NCBI GenBank assembly: GCA_965214085.1
Contig: OZ243937.1
Coordinates: forward strand, 744,001-808,000
From: UBA6055 sp965214085
GTDB lineage: Bacteria; Chloroflexota; Anaerolineae; Aggregatilineales; Phototrophicaceae
DNA: 64,000 nt
Direction: 5' to 3'
Shown: in pieces, positions 42,779 through 51,710 of the stretch
How the letters are laid out: each line of letters begins with the position of its first letter
Position numbering within the stretch: position 1 is the first letter of the stretch
Position numbers and translations under genes: made by a program
Notes under the pieces: generated by a model
The model's input: only the letters and a program-made list of their open reading frames with translations
Told to the model about the DNA's origin: nothing
Databases searched by the model: none

Positions 42779-43432
42779 TTAATCCGTCGGCGGGACGGCA
42801 GCCAGCACAGGCAGGCCGGCGTAAGCCTCGACATCTTCGCGGCGGCGCACGATGGCGCTCTCCAGGTACTCCAACACAAAGACGATGATGGCGCCGACGA
42901 ATAAGCCGGCGATGAATCCGACCGTGGCGTTGATGCTAATGTTGGGGCGGGCCAGCACCGTGACGGGATTGTCTTGCAGGCTGGCGTAGATGCGGTCTTC
43001 GCGGCGGGCTTGCTGGTTTTGATCGTTGCGGTAGAGAATCAGCAACTGCGCCCATTCGCGGGCGACGCGCTCGGCTTGGCCGGGGTCTTTGGATTCGGCG
43101 TCTATCTGAATAACCTGGCTGTCGAGGTTGGGCGCGATGCGCACATCGCCGCGCAGCTGCGTCGGGCTCATATCCAGTTGCAGCCGGTCGATGACTTCGG
43201 CGGCGCGCAGGGAACTGTCAAGCCAGGCGACGTGATTGTTGAGCGTCTGCTTGGCGGCTTGCGTCAGCCCGAAGTCGATGCGGCTGGGCACGATCAGCAC
43301 CTTCTGCGTGGCGCGATAGACTGGGTCCATCCCGCGACTGAAAAAGAAGGCTGCGCCGGCGGCGATGATGCCGAGCAGCAGCATGATCCAGCCGCGGCGA
43401 ATCAAAATGCTGGCGTAATCGATGAGATTCAT
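42779..43432 (-). CDS. Wzz-like polysaccharide chain-length determinant protein
   Basis: 217 residues with the Wzz layout: an N-terminal helix (IMLLLGIIAAGAAFFFS), an extracytoplasmic part (TQKVLIVPSRIDFG, TLNNHVAWLDSSLRA) and a C-terminal helix (VGFIAGLFVGAIIVFVLEYL). A short cytoplasmic tail follows, but no tyrosine kinase domain. It would regulate polysaccharide polymer length at the membrane; the glycosyltransferase and sugar genes at 17-19 kb may be partners. Confidence 0.8.
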   Translation of the reverse strand: MNLIDYASILIRRGWIMLLLGIIAAGAAFFFSRGMDPVYRATQKVLIVPSRIDFGLTQAAKQTLNNHVAWLDSSLRAAEVIDRLQLDMSPTQLRGDVRIAPNLDSQVIQIDAESKDPGQAERVAREWAQLLILYRNDQNQQARREDRIYASLQDNPVTVLARPNISINATVGFIAGLFVGAIIVFVLEYLESAIVRRREDVEAYAGLPVLAAVPPTD

Positions 43433-43504
43433 ACGCTCATTTTAGCATAGCCGAGAACTCGTGTATACTGATGCTGACAGGCACAGACGAAGGATTTACC
43501 ATAA

Positions 43505-43840
43505 TTGGCGACACGAGACAATCGTAGGGAACGGACTGACAAAGAATACAGTAGCTTTCGGCAGTCAAAGATTCGGAGACAGTTTGTAGACAGCCGCGAA
43601 TTGCTCTTGAAGAACCGCGAATTGCTGCGAGAGAACCGCGAATTGCTGCGAGAGAACCGCGAATTGCTGCGAGAGAACCGCGAATTGCTGCGAGAGAACC
43701 GCGAATTGCTGCGAGAGAACCGCGAATTGCTGCGAGAGAACCGCGAATTGCTGCGAGAGAACCGCGAGATGCTGCTCGCAATCATAAAGCATCTGGAAGT
43801 GCCCTACGAAAAGCCGCCGATGGGCTTCCGCCCAGAGTAG
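43505..43840 (+). CDS. Heptad-repeat coiled-coil protein with HLEVPYEKPPMGF tail
   Basis: 111 residues from TTG 43505 with AAGGA upstream and a TATACT (43464-43469) further up. A basic N-terminus leads into nine heptads, seven of them identical RELLREN (RELLLKN and REMLLAI at the ends), then KHLEVPYEKPPMGFRPE. The tail matches the small coiled-coil genes at 473-1267, so this is a fourth, expanded member. The uninterrupted Leu-Leu heptads predict a long, charged, parallel or antiparallel coil. No signal peptide. Function unknown. Confidence 0.7.
   Translation: MATRDNRRERTDKEYSSFRQSKIRRQFVDSRELLLKNRELLRENRELLRENRELLRENRELLRENRELLRENRELLRENRELLRENREMLLAIIKHLEVPYEKPPMGFRPE
43616..43762 (+). repeat. 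Seven perfect 21-bp tandem repeats
   Basis: Seven identical units of CGCGAATTGCTGCGAGAGAA plus C, with imperfect units on each side (43595-43615, 43763-43783). 21 bp equals one heptad, so copy-number change alters coil length in frame. Confidence 0.95.
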
Positions 43841-44001
43841 ACCAGCGCCTGGCTCCGACGCTTCAGCCAGAGTCGCTATTCGGGCTTCCGACTAGCGACA
43901 TCACCGAGACGTGATAGCCGATGCAGGGGCAACTTTTCCGCCGCCCCTGTTTTCATGCAACTTTCATATTGTGAATGCCGCATCAAGAGCCTGCTGTTCC
44001 A

Positions 44002-45279
44002 CTAGCGCGCAGCCGCCATTGCCTGCTCCAGGTCCTCGATGATATCGTCGATGTGCTCGATGCCGATGCAGAGCCTTATGGTATCTGGTGTGGCGCCTGA
44101 TGCCTCCAGCTCTTCCGGCGTCAACTGACGATGCGTAGTGGAGGCCGGGTGCGCCGCCAGCGACTTGGCATCGCCGATATTAACCAGGCGCTTGAAAAGC
44201 TTCAGTGCGTCGTAGAATTTCACGCCTTCGTCGAAGCCGCCCTTGATGCCGAAGGTCAGCAGCGCGGACGGGCGGCCGCCGGTGTATTTCTGCGCCAGGT
44301 CGTAATAGGGCGAGCTTTCCAGACCGGGGTAGCTGACCCAATCAACCTGCTCGTGGCTTTCGAGATACTTGGCCACGGCCAGGGCGTTGTCCGTATGCCG
44401 TTCCATGCGCAGGGACAGCGTCTGCAAGCCCTGCAGGATGAGGAAGGCGTTGAAGGGGCTGAGCGCGCTGCCGGTATTGCGCAGGGCGACCACGCGGGCG
44501 CGGGCGATATAAGCGGCCGGCCCCATGGCCTCGGTGAAGACCACGCCGTGATAGCTCGGCTCGGGTGTGCTGAACATATAGAAGCGCTCGGCGTGTTTCT
44601 CCCAATCAAAGATGCCGCCATCGACCAGGATGCCGGCGATGGTGGTGCCGTGGCCGCCCATGTATTTGGTCATGGAGTGCAGGACGATGTCGCAGCCGTG
44701 CTCGACTGGGCGGCAGAGGGCGGGGGTGGGCACGGTATTGTCGACGATGACCGGTACGCCGTGGGAATGCGCCATGTCCGAGATCGCCTGCAGGTCCGGG
44801 ATATTGCCGGCCGGGTTGCCGATGGATTCGCAGAAGACGGCGGAAGTCTTGCTGTCGATCAATTTCGCCAAGTCATCGGCGCCATCGCCCTCGGCAAAGC
44901 GTACTTCAATGCCCAGTTTGGGCAGCATGTGCCGGAACAAGGTCCAGGTGCCGCCGTAAAGCTGCGGTACGGATACGATGTTATTGCCGGCTTCGGCCAA
45001 GTTGAGAATCGCATAGTTGATGGCGGCTTGGCCTGCGCTGAGCGCCAGAGCCGCGACGCCGCCTTCCATGGCTGCCACGCGCTGTTCCAGCACATCGTTG
45101 GTGGGGTTCATAATGCGGGTATAAATGTTGCCGGGCACAGCCAGATTAAATAAGTCTGCGCCGTGCTGGGCGTCGTCAAATTCGTAAGCCACCGTCTGAT
45201 AAATCGGTACCGCTACGGCATGAGTGGTGGGCTCGCTTTCATATCCGGTGTGAATGGCTTGGGTTTCGAGTTTCATCAT
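44002..45279 (-). CDS. metY: O-acetylhomoserine sulfhydrylase (MetY-type, Cys/Met PLP enzyme)
   Basis: 425 residues from ATG 45279 (MMKLETQAIHTGYE) with GAGGAG upstream; the longer ORF to 45483 is rejected. PLP-binding HSMTKYMGGHGTT contains the Schiff-base lysine; YTRIMNPTNDVLEQRVAAMEGG and ALALSAGQAA are the usual N-terminal parts. It makes homocysteine from O-acetylhomoserine and sulfide, or a related Cys/Met-cycle reaction. No other methionine genes are adjacent. MetY versus MetZ/MetB is decided on overall pattern, not tested. Confidence 0.88.
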   Translation of the reverse strand: MMKLETQAIHTGYESEPTTHAVAVPIYQTVAYEFDDAQHGADLFNLAVPGNIYTRIMNPTNDVLEQRVAAMEGGVAALALSAGQAAINYAILNLAEAGNNIVSVPQLYGGTWTLFRHMLPKLGIEVRFAEGDGADDLAKLIDSKTSAVFCESIGNPAGNIPDLQAISDMAHSHGVPVIVDNTVPTPALCRPVEHGCDIVLHSMTKYMGGHGTTIAGILVDGGIFDWEKHAERFYMFSTPEPSYHGVVFTEAMGPAAYIARARVVALRNTGSALSPFNAFLILQGLQTLSLRMERHTDNALAVAKYLESHEQVDWVSYPGLESSPYYDLAQKYTGGRPSALLTFGIKGGFDEGVKFYDALKLFKRLVNIGDAKSLAAHPASTTHRQLTPEELEASGATPDTIRLCIGIEHIDDIIEDLEQAMAAAR

Positions 45280-45361
45280 CGCTTCTCCTCGGCTTGCGGA
45301 ATACGCACAATACTTTACCGCATTTTGCATCGGCGTAAGAGACGCAAATTCAGTAAAGCCA

Positions 45362-46342
45362 TTAAGATTGCGTCCGATGTTTCCATTTGGCTTTGGTCTG
45401 CTCCATGGTTGTGACGATGACGCCGTAGATGACGAGGGCGCTGCCGATGACTTGCAGCAGCGACGGAATCTCGCCGAATACAAACAGCGCGATGATGGCG
45501 CTAAGCACGACGCCGACTTGCAGGATGATGGCGACAGCGGTGGCGGTGACGTATTGCAGCGACAGATTCATGAAGACGTGCCCTAGCACTTGCGCCAGAA
45601 TCGTCACGACCACCGCCCAGAGATAACCGTTCAGCGAATAGCCGATGACGGGCGTATCAGTGGCGATGACAAAGACGGAGGTCACCAGCGCGGAGCTGAA
45701 GAAGACCAGGAAACTGTAGAGCAGGGGCGGCATCAGGTTGTTGAGCTGCCGCCCGATCAGCAGATAAGCCCCGAAGCATAACGAGCCGCAGAGCGCCATC
45801 CCGCCGCCGAGAAGCGGATCGCTGCCGGCCTCAATCGCGCTTAATCCGCCGAGACCCACCATGGTCACGCCGGCCAGCGTCACCACCAGGCTCAGCCAGA
45901 AGCGCCGCGAAAAGACCACGCCAAACAGGATGATCTCCGGCAGCACGATCCACATGGGCGTAGTGCGCCGTAGAACACTGGTCATCAGCACGCTCGTATA
46001 TTCGAGGGCGGCGAAAAGCAGCAGCAGGTTGAGCGAGAGCCAGAAGCCGGCGATGAAAGACAGCAAGACTTGCCGCTTGGTGAGGCGCGCCAGTTCTTTG
46101 CGGTAGCGCGTCCAGATCAGCGGCGCCAGGCCAATCGAGACCAGCCACAGGCGAATCCAGACGATGACTAGCGAGGGCATGCCTTCGCTCTGGGTTATGC
46201 GGATGACAATCGGCGTGACGCCGGCCGAGAATATCATGACCAGGATGATGAATAGTCCGCGCCTGTCTCGCATAACCCTGGTCGCCTGCCGCCTGAGCAA
46301 TCGCGCCATGCTAGCATAGCGTGCCAGCGATAACCAGTGCAT
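45362..46342 (-). CDS. EamA/DMT-family transporter
   Basis: 326 residues with ten hydrophobic helices in two EamA repeats (FIILVMIFSAGVTPIV, SLNLLLLFAALEYTSV, GGMALCGSLCFGAYLL, AIILQVGVVLSAIIALFVFGE). It is a drug/metabolite exporter of unknown substrate. The start is uncertain: ATG 46342 or ATG 46309 (MARLLRRQATR), neither with a clear RBS. It is 82 nt downstream of MetY on the same strand but with its own spacing. Confidence 0.85.
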   Translation of the reverse strand: MHWLSLARYASMARLLRRQATRVMRDRRGLFIILVMIFSAGVTPIVIRITQSEGMPSLVIVWIRLWLVSIGLAPLIWTRYRKELARLTKRQVLLSFIAGFWLSLNLLLLFAALEYTSVLMTSVLRRTTPMWIVLPEIILFGVVFSRRFWLSLVVTLAGVTMVGLGGLSAIEAGSDPLLGGGMALCGSLCFGAYLLIGRQLNNLMPPLLYSFLVFFSSALVTSVFVIATDTPVIGYSLNGYLWAVVVTILAQVLGHVFMNLSLQYVTATAVAIILQVGVVLSAIIALFVFGEIPSLLQVIGSALVIYGVIVTTMEQTKAKWKHRTQS

Positions 46343-46371
46343 GCGGCAGCGGCAGCGTCCAGCGCGACTTT

Positions 46372-46400
46372 TTGACAGCGCCAGCGCGACTTTGTAGAAT
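46372..46400 (+). promoter_or_regulatory. Consensus-like promoter before a truncated ORF and the IS3 remnant
   Basis: TTGACA (46372-46377), 17-nt spacer, TAGAAT (46395-46400). The only downstream reading frame is a 31-codon ORF from GTG 46453 (MTAARDMNELKQELVAGAAQ) ending at 46548, just before the transposase remnant, perhaps a gene cut by the insertion. Confidence 0.45.
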
Positions 46401-46555
46401 CTGCGCCATTGGAGGCATTGTCCGCCGGTAACGAATACGAAGGGATAATCCCGTGACGGCAGCGCGCGACATGAACGAGCTCAAGCAGGAACTGGTCGCT
46501 GGCGCAGCGCAGGTCGCCATGTTAGCTGGACGGCGGGGCAAGTTCTGACGTTGCG

Positions 46556-46932
46556 GCACTGCGTAAGTCGCTTGAGCATCACCCGGCGCCGGAGTTCTAC
46601 CACTCCGACCAAGGCTCGCAATACGCCGCCAAAGCTACATCAAGCTGCTGCGTGAATGCGGGACGCAGATCAGCATGGCAGCCGCAGGCAAGCCAAACGA
46701 AAATGGCTATGCCGAGCGGCTGATCCGAACCATCAAGCAGGAGGAAGTATATCTAAGCGACTACCAAAGCATGGCCGAAGCGCGGGGGCAACTGGGGTAC
46801 TTCATTGAGGTGGTCTACAATCAGCATCGTCCGCATAGCGCCTTGCACTACCTAACGCCGGCAGAATTTGAGGCGGAGTGGCTACAGCGCAACTCCCTCA
46901 ATATTCCTGCTTTTTTGTGTCCAATAATCTAG
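46556..46932 (+). pseudogene. IS3-family transposase OrfB remnant (frameshifted)
   Basis: The C-terminal part of an rve-type transposase is readable: ALRKSLEHHPAPEFYHSDQG in one frame, then, after a frameshift near 46634, KLLRECGTQISMAAAGKPNE, YAERLIRTIKQEEVYL and HRPHSALHYLTPAEF. It covers roughly the last 125 residues with the D and E of the DDE set; the first part is missing. The end (TGTCCAATAATCTAGGACC, about 46918-46936) may be an IS terminus. No left end was found, so the element is dead. Confidence 0.8.
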
Positions 46933-46940
46933 GACCACTA

Positions 46941-47005
46941 CACCCACACCATAATCCCCTCCTGCCATCACTATGGCAGGTATCCCATAAAGAGGGAGGG
47001 ACTTC
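46941..47005. repeat. CCCCTCC hairpin repeat, copy 2
   Basis: It contains TGCCATCACTATGGCAGG and a CATAAAGAGGGAGGG arm, close to 55521-55584. It fills most of the gap between the IS remnant and the kinase gene. Confidence 0.7.
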
Positions 47006-47059
47006 AAAGCTCCCAATCTTCCTGTGGGAAAAAAGGTCGGGCGATAAGGGATACATTTT

Positions 47060-48571
47060 ATGAGTTTAATGGGCATTGATGTCGGGACGACCGGCTGCAA
47101 AGTTGTCGCTTTCGACGAAGCCGGCGCGGTGCTGGCGCAAGCCAGGCGCGAATACCCCTTGATCAGCCCGCAGCCCGGTTGGTATGAGCTGGACCCGGAC
47201 CAGGTCTGGCGCTTCGTCTGCGACTGCCTGCGCGAGGTGAATGCGCAGCTGGGTCGCGATCCGGTGAGCGCGCTGTCGCTGTCGTCGCAGGGCGAGGCGA
47301 TGACGCCGATTTCACGCGCAGGCGAGGTGCTGGCGAACAGCCCCATCAGCTCGGACAGCCGCAACCGCAAGCAAACCGCCGAAATGGAGGCGGCGCTGGG
47401 CGCGGAGCGTATCTATCAACTGACGGGCCAGCCCATGGGCACGATTTACACGCTGCCAAAGATCCTCTGGTGGCGCGACAACGCGCCGGAGATCATTGGG
47501 CGGACCTGGAAATTCCTGTGTTACGTCGATTTCGTCGCCTATCGCCTGGGGGTGGAGCCGGTCATTGATTACAGCATGGCGGCGCGGACGCTGGCTTTTG
47601 ACGTCAACACGCTCGACTGGTCGGATGAATTGCTGGCAGCGGGCGGCGTTCGGCGTGATCAACTGGCGCGGCTGGCGCCGAGCGGCACGGTCATCGGCGA
47701 GATTCCGCGCGCCCGCGCTGACGATCTGGGTTTCCAAGGCGGCGTAAAGGTTGTCACGGGCGGCCACGATCAGCCGGCTGGCGCGCTGGGGGCCGGCGTA
47801 CTGGAACCTGGGCGGGCCATGCTATCCATCGGCACGACCGAGGCCCTGGTCACAGTGACGACGCGGCCGCGCATGGAAATGTTGCAGAGCCATCTGTCTT
47901 GCTATCCACATGCCGCTCCAGGCTTGTTCATCACCTTGGGCGGCAACCAGACCGGCGGGCGATTGCTGCGCTGGTATCGCGATGAGCTGGGGGCGGCTGA
48001 GCGCGCCATCGCTGATGCAAGCGGCCGCGATATTTATGATGTCATCGTCGAGCAGACCGATGACGCGCCGGGGCGGCTGCTCATGCTGCCTTATTTCGTG
48101 GGCAGCGGCACGATGTATGACGACGCGACCGCGACCGGCGCTTTGATTGGCATGACTTTTGATACCAGGCGCGCCGATATCGTTCGCGCTGTCCTTGAGG
48201 GGCTGGCGTATGAGCAGGCGCTTGTCATCCGCCGGCTGAACGAGATTGACGCGGGCATCAGCCATTTGACCGCCATCGGCGGCGGCTCGCGCTCGGAGCC
48301 TTGGATGCAGATCAAGTCCGACATCACCAACTTGCCCGTGTCAGTCCTGCATACTTCGGAGGCGGCCAGCCTGGGCGTGGCCATGCTGGCGGGTTGGGCG
48401 ACCGGCGTCTACGCCACTTTGCCCGAGGCGGCGCAGCAACTGATTAAGCTGCGCAAAACCTTCACGCCCCGCGCCGAGCACTACGCGCATTATCAGCGCC
48501 AACTCACGATTTATGGCGAACTGTACCAGGCGTTGAGGCCCGTGTACCAAGCGATGGCTTCCGGTGAATGA
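47060..48571 (+). CDS. FGGY-family carbohydrate kinase
   Basis: 503 residues of the FGGY sugar kinase fold. The N-terminal phosphate motif MGIDVGTTGCKVVAFDEAG, the middle GGHDQPAGALGAG and the C-terminal AIGGGSRSEPWMQI match the xylulokinase/gluconokinase group. It phosphorylates a sugar or polyol in the cytoplasm; substrate unknown. It stands alone on the plus strand and is convergent with the membrane protein gene downstream. Confidence 0.9.
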   Translation: MSLMGIDVGTTGCKVVAFDEAGAVLAQARREYPLISPQPGWYELDPDQVWRFVCDCLREVNAQLGRDPVSALSLSSQGEAMTPISRAGEVLANSPISSDSRNRKQTAEMEAALGAERIYQLTGQPMGTIYTLPKILWWRDNAPEIIGRTWKFLCYVDFVAYRLGVEPVIDYSMAARTLAFDVNTLDWSDELLAAGGVRRDQLARLAPSGTVIGEIPRARADDLGFQGGVKVVTGGHDQPAGALGAGVLEPGRAMLSIGTTEALVTVTTRPRMEMLQSHLSCYPHAAPGLFITLGGNQTGGRLLRWYRDELGAAERAIADASGRDIYDVIVEQTDDAPGRLLMLPYFVGSGTMYDDATATGALIGMTFDTRRADIVRAVLEGLAYEQALVIRRLNEIDAGISHLTAIGGGSRSEPWMQIKSDITNLPVSVLHTSEAASLGVAMLAGWATGVYATLPEAAQQLIKLRKTFTPRAEHYAHYQRQLTIYGELYQALRPVYQAMASGE

Positions 48572-48595
48572 TTGGTTACGACCGTACGGCTGGGC

Positions 48596-49270
48596 TTACT
48601 CGCCGGATTCCAAGCGGCGCCGGCGTTCTTCGATTTGCGCCAAGACGTTGTTGGTTACCTTGGGCGCTTCTTTTTCTTTCTCTTCCAAACGCGAGATATC
48701 GGGCTGAATGATGTCATCGGTGCTGATGACGACATCTTGATCTTTGAACTCGATCGCGCCTTTAGGGTCGCTGTCAAGCGTCTGCTTCACCTGCTCGGCT
48801 TTTTCTACGCGGGTCGCTTTGACTGCCGGCGCTGCTTCAGCGGGGGATTCTGCGCGCTTTGCAGTCTCAGCCGGCTTTGATCCCGCCGTGGCTCTAGCCT
48901 GAGGCCTGCGTCTACGTTGTTTTGGCTCGGCAGTCTCGCCCAGGTCCGCCAAAGCGTCTCCGACTTTCATGGTCGTCTCGACCGCTTTTTTGGCGCCGCG
49001 GAAACGGCTGAAGACGCCGCGGGCTTGCTCTTCGACTTCTTCGCTGGTCGGCGCCGGCGCGTCGCTGAGCACCCAGCGATACCCGGCGTATACACCCGCG
49101 CCAACAATCAGGAAGGGCAGAATGGTCTGTATAAGTTGCACCATGGTGCTCATCACCGCCAGCGCCGCCAGAGTCGCCAACACCACGATGACAAGCTTGA
49201 TCGTTTTCTCTCTGTCCAGCTGCATATTCAGCGCCCTCGGGTCGCGCTCAAATGGCCGCTGAGCTTCCAT
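48596..49270 (-). CDS. Membrane protein with charged cytoplasmic tail, function unknown
   Basis: 224 residues from ATG 49270 (MEAQRPFERDPRAL); a TTG start at 49285 is possible. Two adjacent hydrophobic stretches (LVIVVLATLAALAVMSTMV, ILPFLIVGAGVYAGYRW) form a hairpin anchor; the rest is charged and Ala/Glu/Lys-rich with low complexity (KQRRRRPQARATAG, SRLEEKEKEAPKV) and a terminal helix (IEERRRRLESGE). No domain recognised. Could be a scaffold or membrane tether. Confidence 0.6.
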   Translation of the reverse strand: MEAQRPFERDPRALNMQLDREKTIKLVIVVLATLAALAVMSTMVQLIQTILPFLIVGAGVYAGYRWVLSDAPAPTSEEVEEQARGVFSRFRGAKKAVETTMKVGDALADLGETAEPKQRRRRPQARATAGSKPAETAKRAESPAEAAPAVKATRVEKAEQVKQTLDSDPKGAIEFKDQDVVISTDDIIQPDISRLEEKEKEAPKVTNNVLAQIEERRRRLESGE

Positions 49271-49431
49271 ATCGTTAAGAGGCAAGCGCCATATAATGTA
49301 TTATACGTGATTTGCCGCCACATGGAGCCGGTCGCTTGGGAGACAATTTGCTGCCCACTGACGGCGAATGCCATGCTACAACGGCTTTATGTGTAAATAT
49401 ATGAGCCGAGCCTCCGGATGCTTGCCCAATT

Positions 49432-51336
49432 ATGCCTGCTGAATCTGTCATCTCCCATGCCTTCGTCTTGCCCGATCACAACTTTTATGAGTGGTTGGCG
49501 GTGCTGCGCCCCTATCTGGCCAAGTTTGAACGGGTGGCGGTGGTGCGTTCGCCCGCCGGCAACAATCTCAATCGCTTCCGCAATGTTACCGCGGTGAACG
49601 CGCCGCTCACCTGGTGGAACGACTCGGCCTTGGTCCATATCCGCCGCATATACCCCTCGGTCGTGATGGTTGATGTCATTGACGCGCAGACGCCGGCTGA
49701 ACTCGAAAGCGTCGTCCGCCAGCGTGTGGAAGCGGACGATCGCTACGGCGAAGCGGAAAAGGACCCGCAGCATCTATTCAGCCGATTCGTGCTCGAATGG
49801 CCCACCAGCGCGAGGCCGATGGCGCTGCTGGAACGCTTTAACGCCGATGTCGAAAAAGGCGACCTGCGCCGAGGCATCAGTATATTGTCGCAAGAAAACG
49901 CCAATGTGATCTGCGCGGCGGCGGGCGAGGTGATAAACGCGGCTGGCGCTAGCGTTCAAGTCGAGACGCTGGTGGACGACGAACGCTTTATCACGACCTA
50001 CGACGGGGTCAAAGACGCGCAAGTCTCGCTAGGCGAGCAGCTGGCGCTGGGCCAGATTATCGCCAAGTCCTCTGGAGATCGCCTTTCGATTACGGTACAG
50101 AATCCGCCGGACAGGGGACTTACGCTGCTGGGCTACGACAATGTGATGAATCCGCGCGATTATATCTATATTCCGCAGTTGCGCGCTCGCCCCGTTACAG
50201 ACGGACTGCGCGTGCGAAAATTGCCCAGCTTGTTCGCCAGCATCGTGGGGCGGGTCTACAGTTGGCACCTGCTGGAGCCACAGGAGCACCACGGGCGCGC
50301 CATGGAGAAGATCGGACTGGAGAACAGTTGGCTCAAGGTTCGTTCCGTCACGGGTGTTGAAGGTTACACCGCTGCCTGGCTGCTGCGCGCAACGACGCTC
50401 GACGAGGGCCAGGAAGCCTTCCCCGGCGTCAATCCAGTCGGCGTCAACCTGGATGTCTTTCACCCGCAGGGCCGGCCGGCGCCGTCAAAATTGGGGGATC
50501 TGGGCTGGGTGCGTTTTGGGTACAACGTATCCAACGCGCGCGGCTCGGAAGATATCAATGCGGCGCTGCAACGCTACCTGCCGCAGATCGAAGCCTACCG
50601 CAACGCCGGCTACCGCGTGCTTTTCGCGACCAGCCATCAGACTTACGGCGAAGGCAAGAATGAATTTTGGCCCTGGTCGCAGATGACGGCTGCCAAGTGG
50701 CGGCTGCTGCGCCAGCGCTTCGCGGACATGATGGGCAGAATCGCGGCGCAATGGGCGGATCGCGATTTGGTGGCTGCCTGGCAGATTTGGAACGAGCCGG
50801 ACTCGTTAAGCGGCGTCGCTTCGGTACGCATGAGCGCGGACAATTACGGCATGATGTTTGACGAGGTCTACCGCGCCATCCGCAGCGCCGACAGCAAAGT
50901 CAACATCATCACCGCCGGCTTCAACAGCGGACCGGTCCGGGGCAGCGCCTACGCCCGCCGGATGTTGCGGCAGCTCTCGGACGATGTCATGCCCGATGGC
51001 TTAGCTTTTCATCCTTACGGGCGCGGCGTGAACGGGCACCCATTTTATTCGCGGTTCGGCCATATTGACGAATCGGTCTGGGCCTACAGCGGCGTCTTGC
51101 CGGAAAAGCCGCTATGGATCACCGAGTTCGGCGTGCTTGATCGGCCGAAAGATTCCGCCGGGCAAATTGCGCGCTACGCCTCCGATATGGCGCGCTACCT
51201 CAAGACGCAGTATCCGGGCCGGATCGCGACCTTGCTGTGGTACGCCTGGGCGCAGGGGATGCACAACGGCTACGGCTTGGTGGACAGCGCCGGCAACCCG
51301 CGCCCGCCGCTGACAGAGGAATTCTTGTCGGCCTAA
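49432..51336 (+). CDS. Protein with SH3-like domain and GH-A clan glycoside-hydrolase-like barrel
   Basis: 634 residues without a signal peptide (MPAESVISHAFVLPDHNFYE). An N-terminal part of unknown type is followed by an SH3-like domain at about 255-320 (VTDGLRVRKLPSLFASIVG, SWLKVRSVTGVEGYTAAW) and a C-terminal TIM-barrel-type region. WQIWNEPDS and WITEFGV carry the two glutamates (acid/base and nucleophile) of clan GH-A glycosidases. Exact GH family not recognised. Substrate glycan and location are unknown; absence of a signal suggests intracellular use or non-classical export. Confidence 0.8.
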   Translation: MPAESVISHAFVLPDHNFYEWLAVLRPYLAKFERVAVVRSPAGNNLNRFRNVTAVNAPLTWWNDSALVHIRRIYPSVVMVDVIDAQTPAELESVVRQRVEADDRYGEAEKDPQHLFSRFVLEWPTSARPMALLERFNADVEKGDLRRGISILSQENANVICAAAGEVINAAGASVQVETLVDDERFITTYDGVKDAQVSLGEQLALGQIIAKSSGDRLSITVQNPPDRGLTLLGYDNVMNPRDYIYIPQLRARPVTDGLRVRKLPSLFASIVGRVYSWHLLEPQEHHGRAMEKIGLENSWLKVRSVTGVEGYTAAWLLRATTLDEGQEAFPGVNPVGVNLDVFHPQGRPAPSKLGDLGWVRFGYNVSNARGSEDINAALQRYLPQIEAYRNAGYRVLFATSHQTYGEGKNEFWPWSQMTAAKWRLLRQRFADMMGRIAAQWADRDLVAAWQIWNEPDSLSGVASVRMSADNYGMMFDEVYRAIRSADSKVNIITAGFNSGPVRGSAYARRMLRQLSDDVMPDGLAFHPYGRGVNGHPFYSRFGHIDESVWAYSGVLPEKPLWITEFGVLDRPKDSAGQIARYASDMARYLKTQYPGRIATLLWYAWAQGMHNGYGLVDSAGNPRPPLTEEFLSA

Positions 51337-51710
51337 CTTCGGCCAGCAAATTGCCCGTGTTTCCGCATAATCTCTATGTGCGCTCAGGCGAGCCGATGGC
51401 TAGCCCCTACATATTCCGACAGGGTTCGGCAGGTTTCATAAAATGAGACTTACGAGGGCACACAGAGAACACAGAGCGTTCTATGTAATTGCGTTTCTGC
51501 CGCAAGTACGCAGCCTTCTAAGAAACGGGAACTGACGGAGGCATACCATCAATAAACTGCTTTACTCAGTGTCCTCTGTGTATCCTCTGTGCCCTCTGTG
51601 GTTAAAATCTTTTGATGCGATTGCCATTCCTCAGCGCATGGAAAACTTGCGCCGCCGGCCGCTGACGGAGTAGAATCGGAAAACGGAAACATGGCGAAAG
51701 AGAGATCATT
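51337..51710. other. Gene-free stretch with repeat modules
   Basis: No gene supported. It contains GTTTCCGCATAATCTC (about 51359-51374, also near 61797), a diverged palindrome (51387-51411, GCGAGCCGATGGCTAGCCCC), an ACACAGAGAACACAGAG micro-tandem (about 51463-51479) and its inverse with TTTTGATGCGATTGCC (about 51585-51626). Confidence 0.6.

Noticed and set aside
43595..43783. Regular 21-bp repeats as a CRISPR array
   Set aside because: Units are directly adjacent without spacers and encode heptads in frame; no cas genes are present.
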